From contig JAUIIK010000045.1 of assembly GCA_030431755.1 (NCBI GenBank), positions 1 to 35,156 of the forward strand: a stretch of 35,156 nucleotides of DNA. Reading direction: 5' to 3'. The position numbers were made by a program, and so were the translations under genes. Source of the stretch: Chloroflexia bacterium (GTDB taxonomy: Bacteria > Chloroflexota > Chloroflexia > Thermomicrobiales > CFX8). The notes below the pieces were generated by a model. That model was not told the DNA's origin. It was given only the letters and a program-made list of their open reading frames with translations, and did not search any database. Below are positions 22,515-30,967 of the stretch, in pieces (position 1 is the first letter of the stretch; each line of letters opens with the position of its first letter).

Positions 22515-23471
22515 GTGCCGGCGCGTCTCCGCCTGTTGTTGCTGCTTGCGATCATTGTCGCCGGCATCTTCGCCGGCACGGTTGGTGGCGCGCAGGAGCA
22601 GCCGACGCCCCCGGACATCAACGCCGGCAAGTATGTCGTGCTCTCCGACTTTAACGAGATCCTCTACGCCCAGAGCCCGCACGAGCGCACCCCACCAGCC
22701 TCGCTCACCAAGATGATGACCGCGATCGTCGCCGTGCGTGTTGCGGATCTCAACACCGTCGTCACCATCGACGAGAGCGACCTCGTCGGCGAGGCCACGA
22801 TGGGCCTCGTCGGCGGCGACCAGGTGACGATCGGCGATCTGCTCTACGGCCTGCTGCTCCCATCGGGCAACGATGCCGCGATGGCCATCTCGCGCGGCGT
22901 CGGGATCAGCCTCGGCGCGACCAACACCGACGAGGCGCGCGAGCTCTTCGTCGCCAAGATGAACGAGACAGCGCAGCTCTTCCAGCTCCGGGACACGCAC
23001 TTCATGAACCCGCACGGCCTCGACCAGGAGGGGCACTACTCGAGCGCCTACGACCTGGCGATCATCCTCCGAGCAGCGCTCAACTACCCGCAGATCCGCG
23101 AGCGTATGCAGACCCAGGCGATCCGGGTCGGCGAGCGCTACGACCTCTTCAACGGCAATCAGCTCCTGACCGACCGCGGCGACTTCATCGGCGGCAAGAC
23201 CGGCCTGACCGACGGCTGCGGCTTCTGCCTGGCCGGAGCCGCCCGCAACGACGACGGCCGCATGGTCATCGCCGTCGCCCTCAACGATGACTGGTCCTGG
23301 TTCTGGGACGTCAGCCTGCTGCTCGACTACGGTTTCGACCTGCTGGACACGCGCGGCCTCCCCTACTGGGCCGAACCAACCCTCGTCGGCTCCCAGCTTT
23401 CCCAGGCCCCCGACTCCTCGTCACCTCAGATCGCCACATCCGGCACCCCTGGACAGGGCGGCGGTCCGTAG
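22515..23471 (+). CDS. D-alanyl-D-alanine carboxypeptidase (S11 penicillin-binding protein)
   Basis: This is a 318-residue secreted serine peptidase that trims the terminal D-Ala of peptidoglycan stem peptides. An N-terminal signal (LRLLLLLAIIVAGIFAGTVGGA) is followed by the catalytic domain with SxxK at Ser63-Lys66 (PASLTKMMTA), SxN at 117-119 (LPSGNDAAMAIS), and KTG at 228-230 (IGGKTGLTDGCGFC). It lacks the second beta-sandwich domain and the amphipathic membrane anchor of classical PBP5, ending instead in a Ser/Pro/Gly-rich tail. The GTG at 22515 has GGGAG eight bases upstream. It is 14 bases after the FAH gene. Confidence 0.93.
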   Translation: MPARLRLLLLLAIIVAGIFAGTVGGAQEQPTPPDINAGKYVVLSDFNEILYAQSPHERTPPASLTKMMTAIVAVRVADLNTVVTIDESDLVGEATMGLVGGDQVTIGDLLYGLLLPSGNDAAMAISRGVGISLGATNTDEARELFVAKMNETAQLFQLRDTHFMNPHGLDQEGHYSSAYDLAIILRAALNYPQIRERMQTQAIRVGERYDLFNGNQLLTDRGDFIGGKTGLTDGCGFCLAGAARNDDGRMVIAVALNDDWSWFWDVSLLLDYGFDLLDTRGLPYWAEPTLVGSQLSQAPDSSSPQIATSGTPGQGGGP

Positions 23472-23592
23472 GGTACTGCAAACGCAAACGGTGATCGCTC
23501 TTGTCCAGCAAACGTGGGGAGAGCGCTCGTGGATCGCCGAACTCCATTTGCAGACAGAGTCGCGGATGCAGCAAGCGGAAGGAGCATCGGGA

Positions 23593-23814
23593 ATGGCAGC
23601 ACTGTCATTTCTGGCTGGCTTGGTCGTGGTCTTCGTGATGCTTGGTTTGAGCTTGCAGTTCCCTGCCAGAATCGAGCGATTCTTGTCGTGGCCACTCGAC
23701 CTGAACCGTGAACAGCGGACAGTCTTGAGTGTTGTGGTCGCGATCGCAGCCGGTGCCTTATTCTCGCACGTTATAGGGCTGACCCCAAGCACCTACAGTG
23801 AGTTCGAAATATAA
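23593..23814 (+). CDS. Small two-helix membrane protein (73 aa), hypothetical
   Basis: The ATG at 23593 has an excellent ribosome-binding site (GGAAGGAG eight bases upstream). The protein is MAALSFLAGLVVVFVMLGLS, a short polar loop with FPARIERFLSWPLDLNREQR, and a second hydrophobic stretch TVLSVVVAIAAGALFSHVIG. It probably crosses the membrane twice. A longer frame back to 23287 exists, but it overlaps the carboxypeptidase gene and its start lacks a signal. No family is recognised. It follows the carboxypeptidase by 121 bases. Confidence 0.6.
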   Translation: MAALSFLAGLVVVFVMLGLSLQFPARIERFLSWPLDLNREQRTVLSVVVAIAAGALFSHVIGLTPSTYSEFEI

Positions 23815-23865
23815 GGATCGGGCGCGGAACCGTGGCCGCCCTCCAGGGAGCAGGCGATCGATAGC

Positions 23866-24117
23866 GTGGCTGGGTTTGGCGCGGGTATCGTTGCCCCGCT
23901 GGCGTCGCGCGTAGCTGGCACATCCTGGGCCACGGCCTGTCTCCTGGGACCGCTCTACTACATCATCCATGGCATCGCGAGCGTCTTTGTTGGCTTCCCG
24001 CTCGCGCTATTCGGAGTTTCTGGACCAGTAGTATGGAGCATCGTCTTACTCAGTGTCTACGGCGGCCTGGCAGTGTTGACTAGCTCAAAGACTCAGATCC
24101 GACCGCAGAGTGATTAA
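23866..24117 (+). CDS. Small membrane protein (83 aa), hypothetical
   Basis: The frame starts with GTG at 23866 and encodes a very hydrophobic protein with two or three membrane segments (TACLLGPLYYIIHGIASVFVGFPLALFG, VVWSIVLLSVYGGLAVL) and a polar tail. The Shine-Dalgarno sequence is poor (GGGAG is about 15 bases away). The hydrophobic pattern and the preceding small membrane protein argue for a real gene; I do not recognise a family. The two may be a pair of accessory membrane proteins. Confidence 0.4.
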   Translation: MAGFGAGIVAPLASRVAGTSWATACLLGPLYYIIHGIASVFVGFPLALFGVSGPVVWSIVLLSVYGGLAVLTSSKTQIRPQSD

Positions 24118-24402
24118 TGCTCTATCGCGAGGCCAATTGCATCGGCTCGTGATTGTGGCCACCAAGTCACTATGTGTTCCAGTGAGTTCGCCGCTATTCG
24201 TCCCTGCGGCGTCGTAGGGTCGCTAAGATCGCGATTGCGGGAAGGACGAGGCTTAGACAACAGCCGGCGAGCGGCAGCAAAGAGAGTTGGAGATGAAACT
24301 CAAATTCTCCCACCGGCCTCTCCAAAGGTGTTGGTACGCAACACGACGCAACGTCCACAATCGCCCCGGTGACGATTGCACGGAACTCACTCTCATGGCG
24401 CT

Positions 24403-24562
24403 CGTAGGGGCTGGGCTCGTCCCTGCCCGGTCGTCGGGCACGACGACGCTGCTACACAACCGACTCGTTTGCAGGGATCTAAAAGGCCCCTGTGCCATCT
24501 GACGCTGGCCGGTACGTGTTGTCGTGACCGACAAGCGGGCAGAGACGCGCCCAGCCCCTACG
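24403..24562. repeat. Inverted repeat, copy 2 of the dispersed palindromic family
   Basis: The arms 24403-24429 and 24536-24562 are complementary at 25 of 27 positions and are separated by 106 bases. Each arm begins or ends with CGTAGGGGCTGGGC or its complement and matches the copy at 1384-1460 at 23 of 27 positions. The larger loop here, against 23 bases at copy 1, indicates that the arms are the conserved element and the centre is variable. This looks like a mobile or REP-type repeat. Confidence 0.7.
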
Positions 24563-24652
24563 AGGATGTCACGGTCGCCGACTCACGTCATGATCAGCTG
24601 TCCCGACACCGAGCCCACGAGTCCAATGACGTGCGGTCCGGCCTGTTCCCTG

Positions 24653-24682
24653 TTACCTATTCCCTGTTCCCTACACTATGAT
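24653..24682 (+). promoter_or_regulatory. Putative promoter of the BNR-repeat gene
   Basis: TTACCT (24653-24658) and TATGAT (24677-24682) are 18 bases apart, in an AT-richer patch. The start codon is 45 bases downstream, behind AGGGAGA. This is a moderate sigma-70-like match. Confidence 0.4.
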
Positions 24683-24726
24683 CTCCACCGTCTGGGATTC
24701 GTCTAAAAGAAATACAGGGAGAATAC

Positions 24727-27700
24727 ATGGACCCCAAACTCTTCAGGTCGCTGGCCTGGCGGAACATCGGGCCGCATCGCGGCGGGCGTGTCGTGGCGGT
24801 GGCCGGGCACCCGACGGAGAAAGCGACCTTCTACTTCGGTGGCGTCGGCGGTGGCGTCTGGAAGACGACCAACGCCGGCTCGCACTGGGAAAACATCACC
24901 GACGGCTATCTGACGACCTCGGCCGTCGGCGCAATCGCCGTCTCGCAGGCCGATCCGAACGTCATCTACGTCGGCACCGGCGAGGCGACGATCCGCGGCA
25001 ATGTCAGCCACGGTGACGGCGTCTACAAGTCGACCGACGGCGGTGAGACGTGGGCCAACGTCGGGCTGAGCGACACGCGCCACATCGGCGACATCGCCAT
25101 CCATCCGAAGGACCCCGACATCGTCTACGTCGCGGCGCTCGGCCACGCCTGGGGCACGAATGAGGAACGCGGCGTCTTCCGCTCAACGGACGGCGGCAAG
25201 AGCTGGGCGAAGGTGCTCTTCAAGTCCGACCGTGCCGGCGCTGTCGATCTGGCCATCGACGAGTCCAACCCACGCATCCTCTACGCAACGATCTTCCAGG
25301 TCCAACGCCACCCGCACAAGCTGGAGAGCGGCGGCGAGGATAGCGGCCTTTGGCGCTCCTTCGACGGCGGCGACACATGGGAGGACATCTCGCGCAAGCC
25401 GGGCATGCAGCAGGAAGGCATCTACGGCAAGATCGGCGTCGCGGCGTCGCCAGCCAGGCCGGGCCGTGTCTGGGCCATCGTGGAGCATGCGGACGGCGCA
25501 CTCTACCGCTCCGACGACTACGGCGATACCTGGACGCGCCAGAGCGAGCAGGGTGGCCTGCGCGGACGGCCCTGGTATTACATGCACATCTACGCCGACC
25601 CGAGCGACGCCGAGACGGTCTGGATTCTCAATGGGGCGTGCTGGAAGTCCATCGACGGCGGCAAGAGTTTCAGCGACATCCCGACGCCGCACGGCGACAA
25701 CCACGACCTCTGGATCGACCCCGATGACAGCAACCGCATGATCGAGGGCAACGACGGCGGCGCGAACGTCACCTTCGACGGCGCGCGCACCTGGTCGACG
25801 ATCCTGAACCAGCCGACGGCGCAGTTCTATCATGTCGCTGCCGACCACCGATCACCCTACAACGTGTACGGCTCGCAACAGGACAACTGGGCGATGATGC
25901 TGCCGAGCATCGGCTTCGAGGGGGCCATCTCCTGGAAGGATTATGTCGAACCGGGCGGCGGCGAATCCGGCTACATCGCAATCCGGCCCGAGGAGCCCTA
26001 CACCGTCTTCGGTGGCGGCATCGGCACCGGCGCGGGCGACGGTCGTCTGCTAGCCTGGAATCCAGCCACGCGCCAGCCGCGCAACGTCACCGCCTGGCCG
26101 GAATCTGTCGGCTCCGGCGCAGAGAACATGAAGTACCGTTTCCAGTGGACCTTCCCAATTGAACTCTCGCCGCACGACGCCGGCACCGTCTACGTGACGT
26201 CACAGTTCGTCCATAAGACGACCGACGACGGCCAGAGCTGGGAGCTCATCAGCCCCGACCTGACCCGCAACGACCCCGACAAGCTCAAGTCCTCCGGCGG
26301 GCCGATTACCGATGACAACAGCGGCGCGGAGGTCTACTGCACAATCTTCGCCTTCCGCGAGTCGCCGCACGAGCAAGGCGTCTTCTGGGCAGGCAGCGAT
26401 GACGGGCTGCTCCACATCTCGCGCGACGGCGGTCAGAATTGGGCGAACGTGACGCCGCCGGATCTGCCCGAGTGGTCGCTGATCAGCATCATCGATCCCT
26501 CACCGCATGATGCCGGCACCTGCTACGTCGCGGCGACGGCCTACAAGCTCGACGACACCAGCCCCTACATCTACAAGACGAACGACTACGGCGAAAGCTG
26601 GACAAAGATCACCAACGGCATTCCGGATGGCGAATTCACCCGCGTCGCCCGTGAGGATCCAAACCGCCGCGGTCTGCTCTACGCCGGCACGGAGACCGGC
26701 ATCTGGATCTCCTTTGACGACGGCGACAATTGGCAGCGCTTCGACTGGGAACCGCTGGCCCCGGCGCATGACACGCTTCCGGTGACGCCGATCCACGATC
26801 TGGTCGTCAAAGACAAGGATCTCCTCGTCGCGACCCACGGCCGCTCGTTCTGGATCCTCGACGACCTCTCGCCGCTCTATCAGATGAGCGAAGAGACGGC
26901 GTCGGCGTCGATGCAGATCTTCGAGCCGCGCGACACCGTGCGCTTCAAGCACTATGGCCGCGCCTTCGGGATGCAGCCGGGTATCGTCAATTACAAGATG
27001 ACCGGCCCGGTCACCGTCGCCCACGTCCCCGAACGCAACGCCTGGGGCACATTGAGCGAGAAGTACCTCGATGCAGGCGAAAATCCGCCCGAGGGCGTCG
27101 TCCTCCACTACTGGTTGGCCGATGAGCCAGGCGAGGACGAAGAAGTGAAGGTCACGATCAAGAATGCCGACGGCGTCGCGATCCGAACCTACTCCAGCAC
27201 CAGCAAACGACCGCCGCAAGCGCCAGCCAACGCCGGCGCAAACCGGCTCGTCTGGGACTTCCGTGCCGAGCCGCCGGACCCGATCGAACGCGACCGCGAG
27301 CCGGAAGGCATGGAGGCGCTGATCGAGCTCTTCTTCGGCCGGCTGATCCCGCCCGTCGCGCCGCCCGGAACCTACACGGCGACGTTGCAGAAGGGTGACG
27401 AGGAGCAGACTGTCGAGTTCGAGATCCTGCCCGACCCGCGCATCCCGACGACGCAGGCAGACCTCGAAGCGCAATACGAGCTCAAGTCGAACATTCGCGA
27501 CCGTATGAACGAGCTGCACGGCGGCGTCAACCGCATTCGCCGCATCAAGAAGCAGGTGAACGCCTGGCAGGAGCGTGATCCCGAGCAGTTCGCCGACGCG
27601 ATCAAGGCGCTGCTCGACGAGATGCAGTCGATCGAGGATGAGCTGGTTCAGACCGATCCCGACGCGCTCAAGCCCGGCCCTGCGCGACTGAACATGCGTT

Positions 27701-27888
27701 TCAGCTCGCTGGCGGTGATGGTCGACGAGGCGGACGCGCGGCCAACGGATCAGGCTGGCGAGGTCTACGACAAGCTGGCCGAAGATCTCCAGCGCGAGCT
27801 CAACCGGCTCGACGACCTGCTGTCGGAAGAGGTCGCCGCGCTGAATCGGCAGATCCGCGACGCCGACGTGGACCCGGTGTCGATCTAG
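24727..27888 (+). CDS. Large BNR / sortilin-VPS10-like beta-propeller protein (glycosyl hydrolase-like)
   Basis: This 1053-residue protein is built from repeats of the BNR/Asp-box and sortilin type. Many Asp-box motifs are visible: VWKTTNAGSHWENI, VYKSTDGGETWANV, VFRSTDGGKSWAKV, LWRSFDGGDTWEDI, LYRSDDYGDTWTRQ, CWKSIDGGKSFSDI, LHISRDGGQNWANV and IYKTNDYGESWTKI. The first 720 or so residues form one or two beta-propellers (WD40/YVTN/BNR-like). The last part (about 780-1053) includes an Ig-like or FlgD-like fold (GVAIRTYSSTSKRPPQAPANAGANRLVWDFR) and a coiled helical tail ending in LNRLDDLLSEEVAALNRQI. Family members are usually secreted; this N-terminus (MDPKLFRSLAWRNIGPHRGG) has no signal peptide. 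GGGAG lies six bases before the ATG. The substrate is unknown. Confidence 0.9.
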   Translation: MDPKLFRSLAWRNIGPHRGGRVVAVAGHPTEKATFYFGGVGGGVWKTTNAGSHWENITDGYLTTSAVGAIAVSQADPNVIYVGTGEATIRGNVSHGDGVYKSTDGGETWANVGLSDTRHIGDIAIHPKDPDIVYVAALGHAWGTNEERGVFRSTDGGKSWAKVLFKSDRAGAVDLAIDESNPRILYATIFQVQRHPHKLESGGEDSGLWRSFDGGDTWEDISRKPGMQQEGIYGKIGVAASPARPGRVWAIVEHADGALYRSDDYGDTWTRQSEQGGLRGRPWYYMHIYADPSDAETVWILNGACWKSIDGGKSFSDIPTPHGDNHDLWIDPDDSNRMIEGNDGGANVTFDGARTWSTILNQPTAQFYHVAADHRSPYNVYGSQQDNWAMMLPSIGFEGAISWKDYVEPGGGESGYIAIRPEEPYTVFGGGIGTGAGDGRLLAWNPATRQPRNVTAWPESVGSGAENMKYRFQWTFPIELSPHDAGTVYVTSQFVHKTTDDGQSWELISPDLTRNDPDKLKSSGGPITDDNSGAEVYCTIFAFRESPHEQGVFWAGSDDGLLHISRDGGQNWANVTPPDLPEWSLISIIDPSPHDAGTCYVAATAYKLDDTSPYIYKTNDYGESWTKITNGIPDGEFTRVAREDPNRRGLLYAGTETGIWISFDDGDNWQRFDWEPLAPAHDTLPVTPIHDLVVKDKDLLVATHGRSFWILDDLSPLYQMSEETASASMQIFEPRDTVRFKHYGRAFGMQPGIVNYKMTGPVTVAHVPERNAWGTLSEKYLDAGENPPEGVVLHYWLADEPGEDEEVKVTIKNADGVAIRTYSSTSKRPPQAPANAGANRLVWDFRAEPPDPIERDREPEGMEALIELFFGRLIPPVAPPGTYTATLQKGDEEQTVEFEILPDPRIPTTQADLEAQYELKSNIRDRMNELHGGVNRIRRIKKQVNAWQERDPEQFADAIKALLDEMQSIEDELVQTDPDALKPGPARLNMRFSSLAVMVDEADARPTDQAGEVYDKLAEDLQRELNRLDDLLSEEVAALNRQIRDADVDPVSI

Positions 27889-27919
27889 CCGACGGTTGCC
27901 GCTCACAGGTAGGCTTGAT

Positions 27920-27951
27920 AACGAACTGGCCGGGTACCCGGCCAGTTCGTT
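27920..27951. terminator. Perfect 32-base palindrome between the BNR gene and the antiporter
   Basis: The sequence from AACGAACTGGCCGGGT to its exact complement ACCCGGCCAGTTCGTT has no mismatch and no unpaired loop base. It lies 31 bases past the BNR stop. As RNA it makes a long hairpin with about a four-base loop; TTGGATATTCT follows, which is AT-rich but not a T-run. Termination of the BNR transcript is the simplest reading. As DNA, it could also be a protein-binding site. Confidence 0.5.
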
Positions 27952-27990
27952 GGATATTCTGCCCCCGGCTATCCGAAATGAGATCCAGCG

Positions 27991-29967
27991 TTGCATAGTG
28001 AAGAAATCATCGCCGGCATCGCGATGATTCTCGGACTCGGCATGCTCGCCCAGTGGCTTGCGCACCGGCTCCACGTCCCATCCATCCTGCTCTTGCTCGC
28101 TGCCGGGTTGATTGCCGGCCCCGGCATCGGCATTCTCGACCCGACCGAACTCTTCGGGGAGTTGCTCTTCCCCATCGTTTCGATCTCGGTCGCCATCATC
28201 CTCTACGAAGGCGGACTGGACCTCAACATACGGGAACTACGCGCAATCGGCCCGGCCTTCCTGCGCCTGATAACCGTCGGCGCACTCGTCACCTGGGCGG
28301 TCACCACGCTCGCAGCGCACTTCATCCTCGGCCTCAACTACGAGATATCGATCTTGCTCGGGGCGATCCTGATCGTCTCGGGGCCGACGGTCGTGATTCC
28401 GCTCCTCCTCCACATCCGGCCTGCTCGCAGAGTAAGCAACCTCCTGAAATGGGAAGGCATCCTGATCGACCCGATCGGCGCGATCCTGGCAGTGATCGTG
28501 CTCCAGGCGATCCTGAGCGGCGATCTTGGCGATGGCAGCTTCCAGTGGTCGGCCACGCTCAGCGTCTTCGAAACCTTCCTCATCGGCGGCGTCATTGGCG
28601 GCGCAGGCGGCCTGGCAGTCATGTACGCGCTGAAGAACTATCTCTTGCCGGACCTCTACCAGAACATGCTCTCGCTGGCCGTCGTCGTCGGCATCTTCGC
28701 GGCGTCGAACTCAGTGCGGGCCGAGTCCGGACTCTTCGCCGTCATCGTCATGGGTCTCGTCCTGGCCAATCAGCCTTACGTCTCCGTTCGCCGGATCATC
28801 GACTTCAAGGAGAACCTGCGCGTCGTCATCATCTCGTCGCTCTTCATCGTCCTGGCCGCCCGGTTGGAACGTTCGGAAATCCGCGAGGTCCTGACTATCC
28901 AGAGCATTCTCTTCCTGCTCGCGCTCATCCTCGTGGCGCGGCCGCTGGCGACGCTCCTATCGACCTATGGCAGCCCACTCAGCTGGCAGGACCGCGTCTT
29001 CATTGGCTGGATGGCGCCGCGCGGGATTGTTGCGGCCGCCGTGGCTTCGATCTTTGGCCTGGCGCTCGCTTCGGAAGGTATGGGCGGCGGCAGCCAACTG
29101 ACGGCGTATGCCTTCCTGACGATCATCGGGACTGTCTTGATCTACGGGCTGACCGCGCCCTACCTCGCCAAGCGGCTCGGGCTCGTCAGCACCGGACCGA
29201 GCGGCGTCCTGATCCTCGGCGCGCATCCACTCGCGCAGGAACTGGGACTTGCGCTGCTTGAAGAAGGCTTCCCGACTCTTCTGATCGACTCGAACCGCAC
29301 CAACATCCAGGGCGCGCGTCTCGCCGGCCTCAAGACACACTATGGCAACGTCCTCTCCGAAGACACCATCGAGGACCTTGATCTCTCCGGCATCGACAAG
29401 TTCATCGCAATGACGCCCAACGACGAGATTAACGCGTTGGCAGCGGTCCGCATGAGCGAGCTATTCGAAGAACGCAACATCTTCCAGGTCGCCCCCCAGG
29501 GCGCGACGACGAGCCCCGGCCTGAGCGCGAGCCCGGCCCGTCACCTACGCGGGCGCATCCTCGGCAATCCCGGCACGTCGCTCGCCGAGATCAACCGCCG
29601 GCTGCGCGCTGGCGCAACGATCAAACGGACTGTTTTGACCGAGCGCTTCGACTTCGAGCAGTTCCAGGGACTGTACGACAACGCGCTGCCGCTCTTCGTC
29701 ATCAGCGGCAGCCATGTCCTACGGCCGGTCGCCTCCGACCAGCAACGCCCGATCGTGCCCGGTGACCGCCTGATCAGTTTGGTTGAGGATGAAGGCGTCC
29801 GGGTACGCACCGCCGTCCAGGTGTCGCCGGACCGCGTTCTGACAACCGACGAGATGGAGGCGGCGGGACTCATCGCATCCTTCTGCGAATGGCAGGTCGA
29901 TGTGTCGTCCGGCCGGCGACCGCAGCGCCGGGAAGGCGCGCGCGAACCCGCCGGTGTCGAAGACTAG
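27991..29967 (+). CDS. CPA1-type cation/proton antiporter with cytoplasmic TrkA-like (RCK) domain
   Basis: This 658-residue membrane transporter exchanges Na+ or K+ for H+. The N-terminal 400 residues form about 12-13 helices, including LHVPSILLLLAAGLIAGPGIG, VAIILYEGGLDLNIREL, LLGAILIVSGPTVVIPLLLHI and the acidic helix KWEGILIDPIGAILAV, which carries the Asp used for ion binding. A Rossmann-like regulatory domain follows at about 405-500 (GVLILGAHPLAQELGLALLEEGFPTLLIDSN, KFIAMTPNDEINALAAVRM). A TrkA-C-like domain is near the C-terminus (VPGDRLISLVEDEGVRV). The start is TTG at 27991, because an in-frame stop lies just upstream at 27979; its Shine-Dalgarno sequence is weak. The PLP enzyme starts four bases after its stop. 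Confidence 0.92.
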   Translation: MHSEEIIAGIAMILGLGMLAQWLAHRLHVPSILLLLAAGLIAGPGIGILDPTELFGELLFPIVSISVAIILYEGGLDLNIRELRAIGPAFLRLITVGALVTWAVTTLAAHFILGLNYEISILLGAILIVSGPTVVIPLLLHIRPARRVSNLLKWEGILIDPIGAILAVIVLQAILSGDLGDGSFQWSATLSVFETFLIGGVIGGAGGLAVMYALKNYLLPDLYQNMLSLAVVVGIFAASNSVRAESGLFAVIVMGLVLANQPYVSVRRIIDFKENLRVVIISSLFIVLAARLERSEIREVLTIQSILFLLALILVARPLATLLSTYGSPLSWQDRVFIGWMAPRGIVAAAVASIFGLALASEGMGGGSQLTAYAFLTIIGTVLIYGLTAPYLAKRLGLVSTGPSGVLILGAHPLAQELGLALLEEGFPTLLIDSNRTNIQGARLAGLKTHYGNVLSEDTIEDLDLSGIDKFIAMTPNDEINALAAVRMSELFEERNIFQVAPQGATTSPGLSASPARHLRGRILGNPGTSLAEINRRLRAGATIKRTVLTERFDFEQFQGLYDNALPLFVISGSHVLRPVASDQQRPIVPGDRLISLVEDEGVRVRTAVQVSPDRVLTTDEMEAAGLIASFCEWQVDVSSGRRPQRREGAREPAGVED

Positions 29968-29971
29968 CGCC

Positions 29972-30967
29972 ATGCGCCTGAACGCGCTCCCGCGGGTGCG
30001 GCTCGGAACACTGCCGACGCCGCTGCAAGAGCTGCCCAATCTCCGCCGCGAGATCGGCGGGCCGCGTATCTTCATCAAGCGCGACGATCTGACCGGCCTC
30101 GCGTTGGGCGGCAATAAGACGCGCATGCTGGAGTACCTCGTCGGGGATGCGCTCGCAAGTGGAGCAACCCATCTCATCACCGAAGGCGGCCCGCAGTCGA
30201 ACCACGTACGCCAGACCCTGGCGGCCGCCCGCATCCACGGCCTTGCGACGATCATCGTCCAGAACCCAGTCGATCCGGCCCCGGACGTCCAGGGTAACTT
30301 CCTCCTCGACCGGCTGCTCGACATCGAGTACGTCCAGGTCGACATCGAAGCGGAACGCGGCGCAAAGATGCGCGAGATCGCCAGCAAGTTACGCGTGGAG
30401 GGCGCACGACCCTACATCATCCCAGGCGGCGGGTCGAACGATGTCGGCGCGGTTGGGTACGTCGCCGCAATGCTCGAACTACAGCACCAGCTATGGGACC
30501 AGGATCTCAACCCCTCCACGCTCTATCTCGCGTCAGGTGGTGGCGGCACCCAGGCCGGAGCCGCGCTCGGGGCGGCGCTCTTCCACTGTGATTTCGAGGT
30601 TATTGGGATCGCCATCGAGGACGACGGCAAGACGATCAGCGACCGCGCCTGGGCGATTGTCGAGCCTGCTGCGGTCCGGCTCGGCATCAGGCCGCCACTC
30701 ACACGCGACGACCTGATCTGCCGCGATGGGCATGTCGGCCCAGCCTACGCCGTTCCGACTGAAGAGTGTCTTGTCGCGCTGAAGCTACTGGCGCGCACCG
30801 AAGCGATCTTCCTGGAACCGATCTACACCGCCAAGGCCTTCGCCGGGATGCTCGCAGCCATCGACCGGGGCGAGCACCGGGACGACGACGCAGTCATTTT
30901 CCTCCACACCGGCGGCTCACCGGTGAACTTCGCGCTGGTCGATCAGCTGGGCGGCGCTATCGGCTGA
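29972..30967 (+). CDS. PLP-dependent D-cysteine desulfhydrase / ACC deaminase family protein
   Basis: This 331-residue fold-type II PLP enzyme breaks down D-cysteine to pyruvate, sulfide and ammonia, or deaminates 1-aminocyclopropane-1-carboxylate. It begins RVRLGTLPTPLQELPNLRRE and has IFIKRDDLTGLALGGNKTRMLEYL with the PLP-binding Lys49. ITEGGPQSNHVRQTLAAAR follows, containing the catalytic-loop Ser, and then IIPGGGSNDVGAVGYV and LASGGGGTQAGAALG, the phosphate-binding Gly loop. IFLHTGGSPVNFAL closes the fold. By motif it is nearer to the D-cysteine desulfhydrase branch, but the exact substrate is open. The ATG at 29972 is four bases after the antiporter stop, so the two are translated together. 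Its 3' end overlaps the opposite-strand NHL gene by 11 bases. Confidence 0.9.
   Translation: MRLNALPRVRLGTLPTPLQELPNLRREIGGPRIFIKRDDLTGLALGGNKTRMLEYLVGDALASGATHLITEGGPQSNHVRQTLAAARIHGLATIIVQNPVDPAPDVQGNFLLDRLLDIEYVQVDIEAERGAKMREIASKLRVEGARPYIIPGGGSNDVGAVGYVAAMLELQHQLWDQDLNPSTLYLASGGGGTQAGAALGAALFHCDFEVIGIAIEDDGKTISDRAWAIVEPAAVRLGIRPPLTRDDLICRDGHVGPAYAVPTEECLVALKLLARTEAIFLEPIYTAKAFAGMLAAIDRGEHRDDDAVIFLHTGGSPVNFALVDQLGGAIG

Larger units (their letters stand above)
24118..24726. other. Non-coding region before the BNR-repeat gene
   Basis: In these 609 bases I see no credible gene. They contain the second palindromic repeat copy (24403-24562), a cluster of short TTCCCTGTT-type repeats (about 24645-24672) and a promoter-like pair before the gene at 24727. 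Open frames here are short, mixed in both strands and lack ribosome-binding sites. Confidence 0.6.

Noticed and set aside
24172-24706. Several short open frames in the 24.1-24.7 kb gap
   Set aside because: They run through the palindromic repeat and the TTCCCTGTT repeats, lack ribosome-binding sites and have compositions unlike the real genes.
26500-28074. Minus-strand open frame of 524 codons opposite the BNR gene
   Set aside because: It is a codon-bias shadow of the high-GC BNR gene. It spans the palindrome and the start of the antiporter, has no ribosome-binding site, and its translation resembles no protein family.
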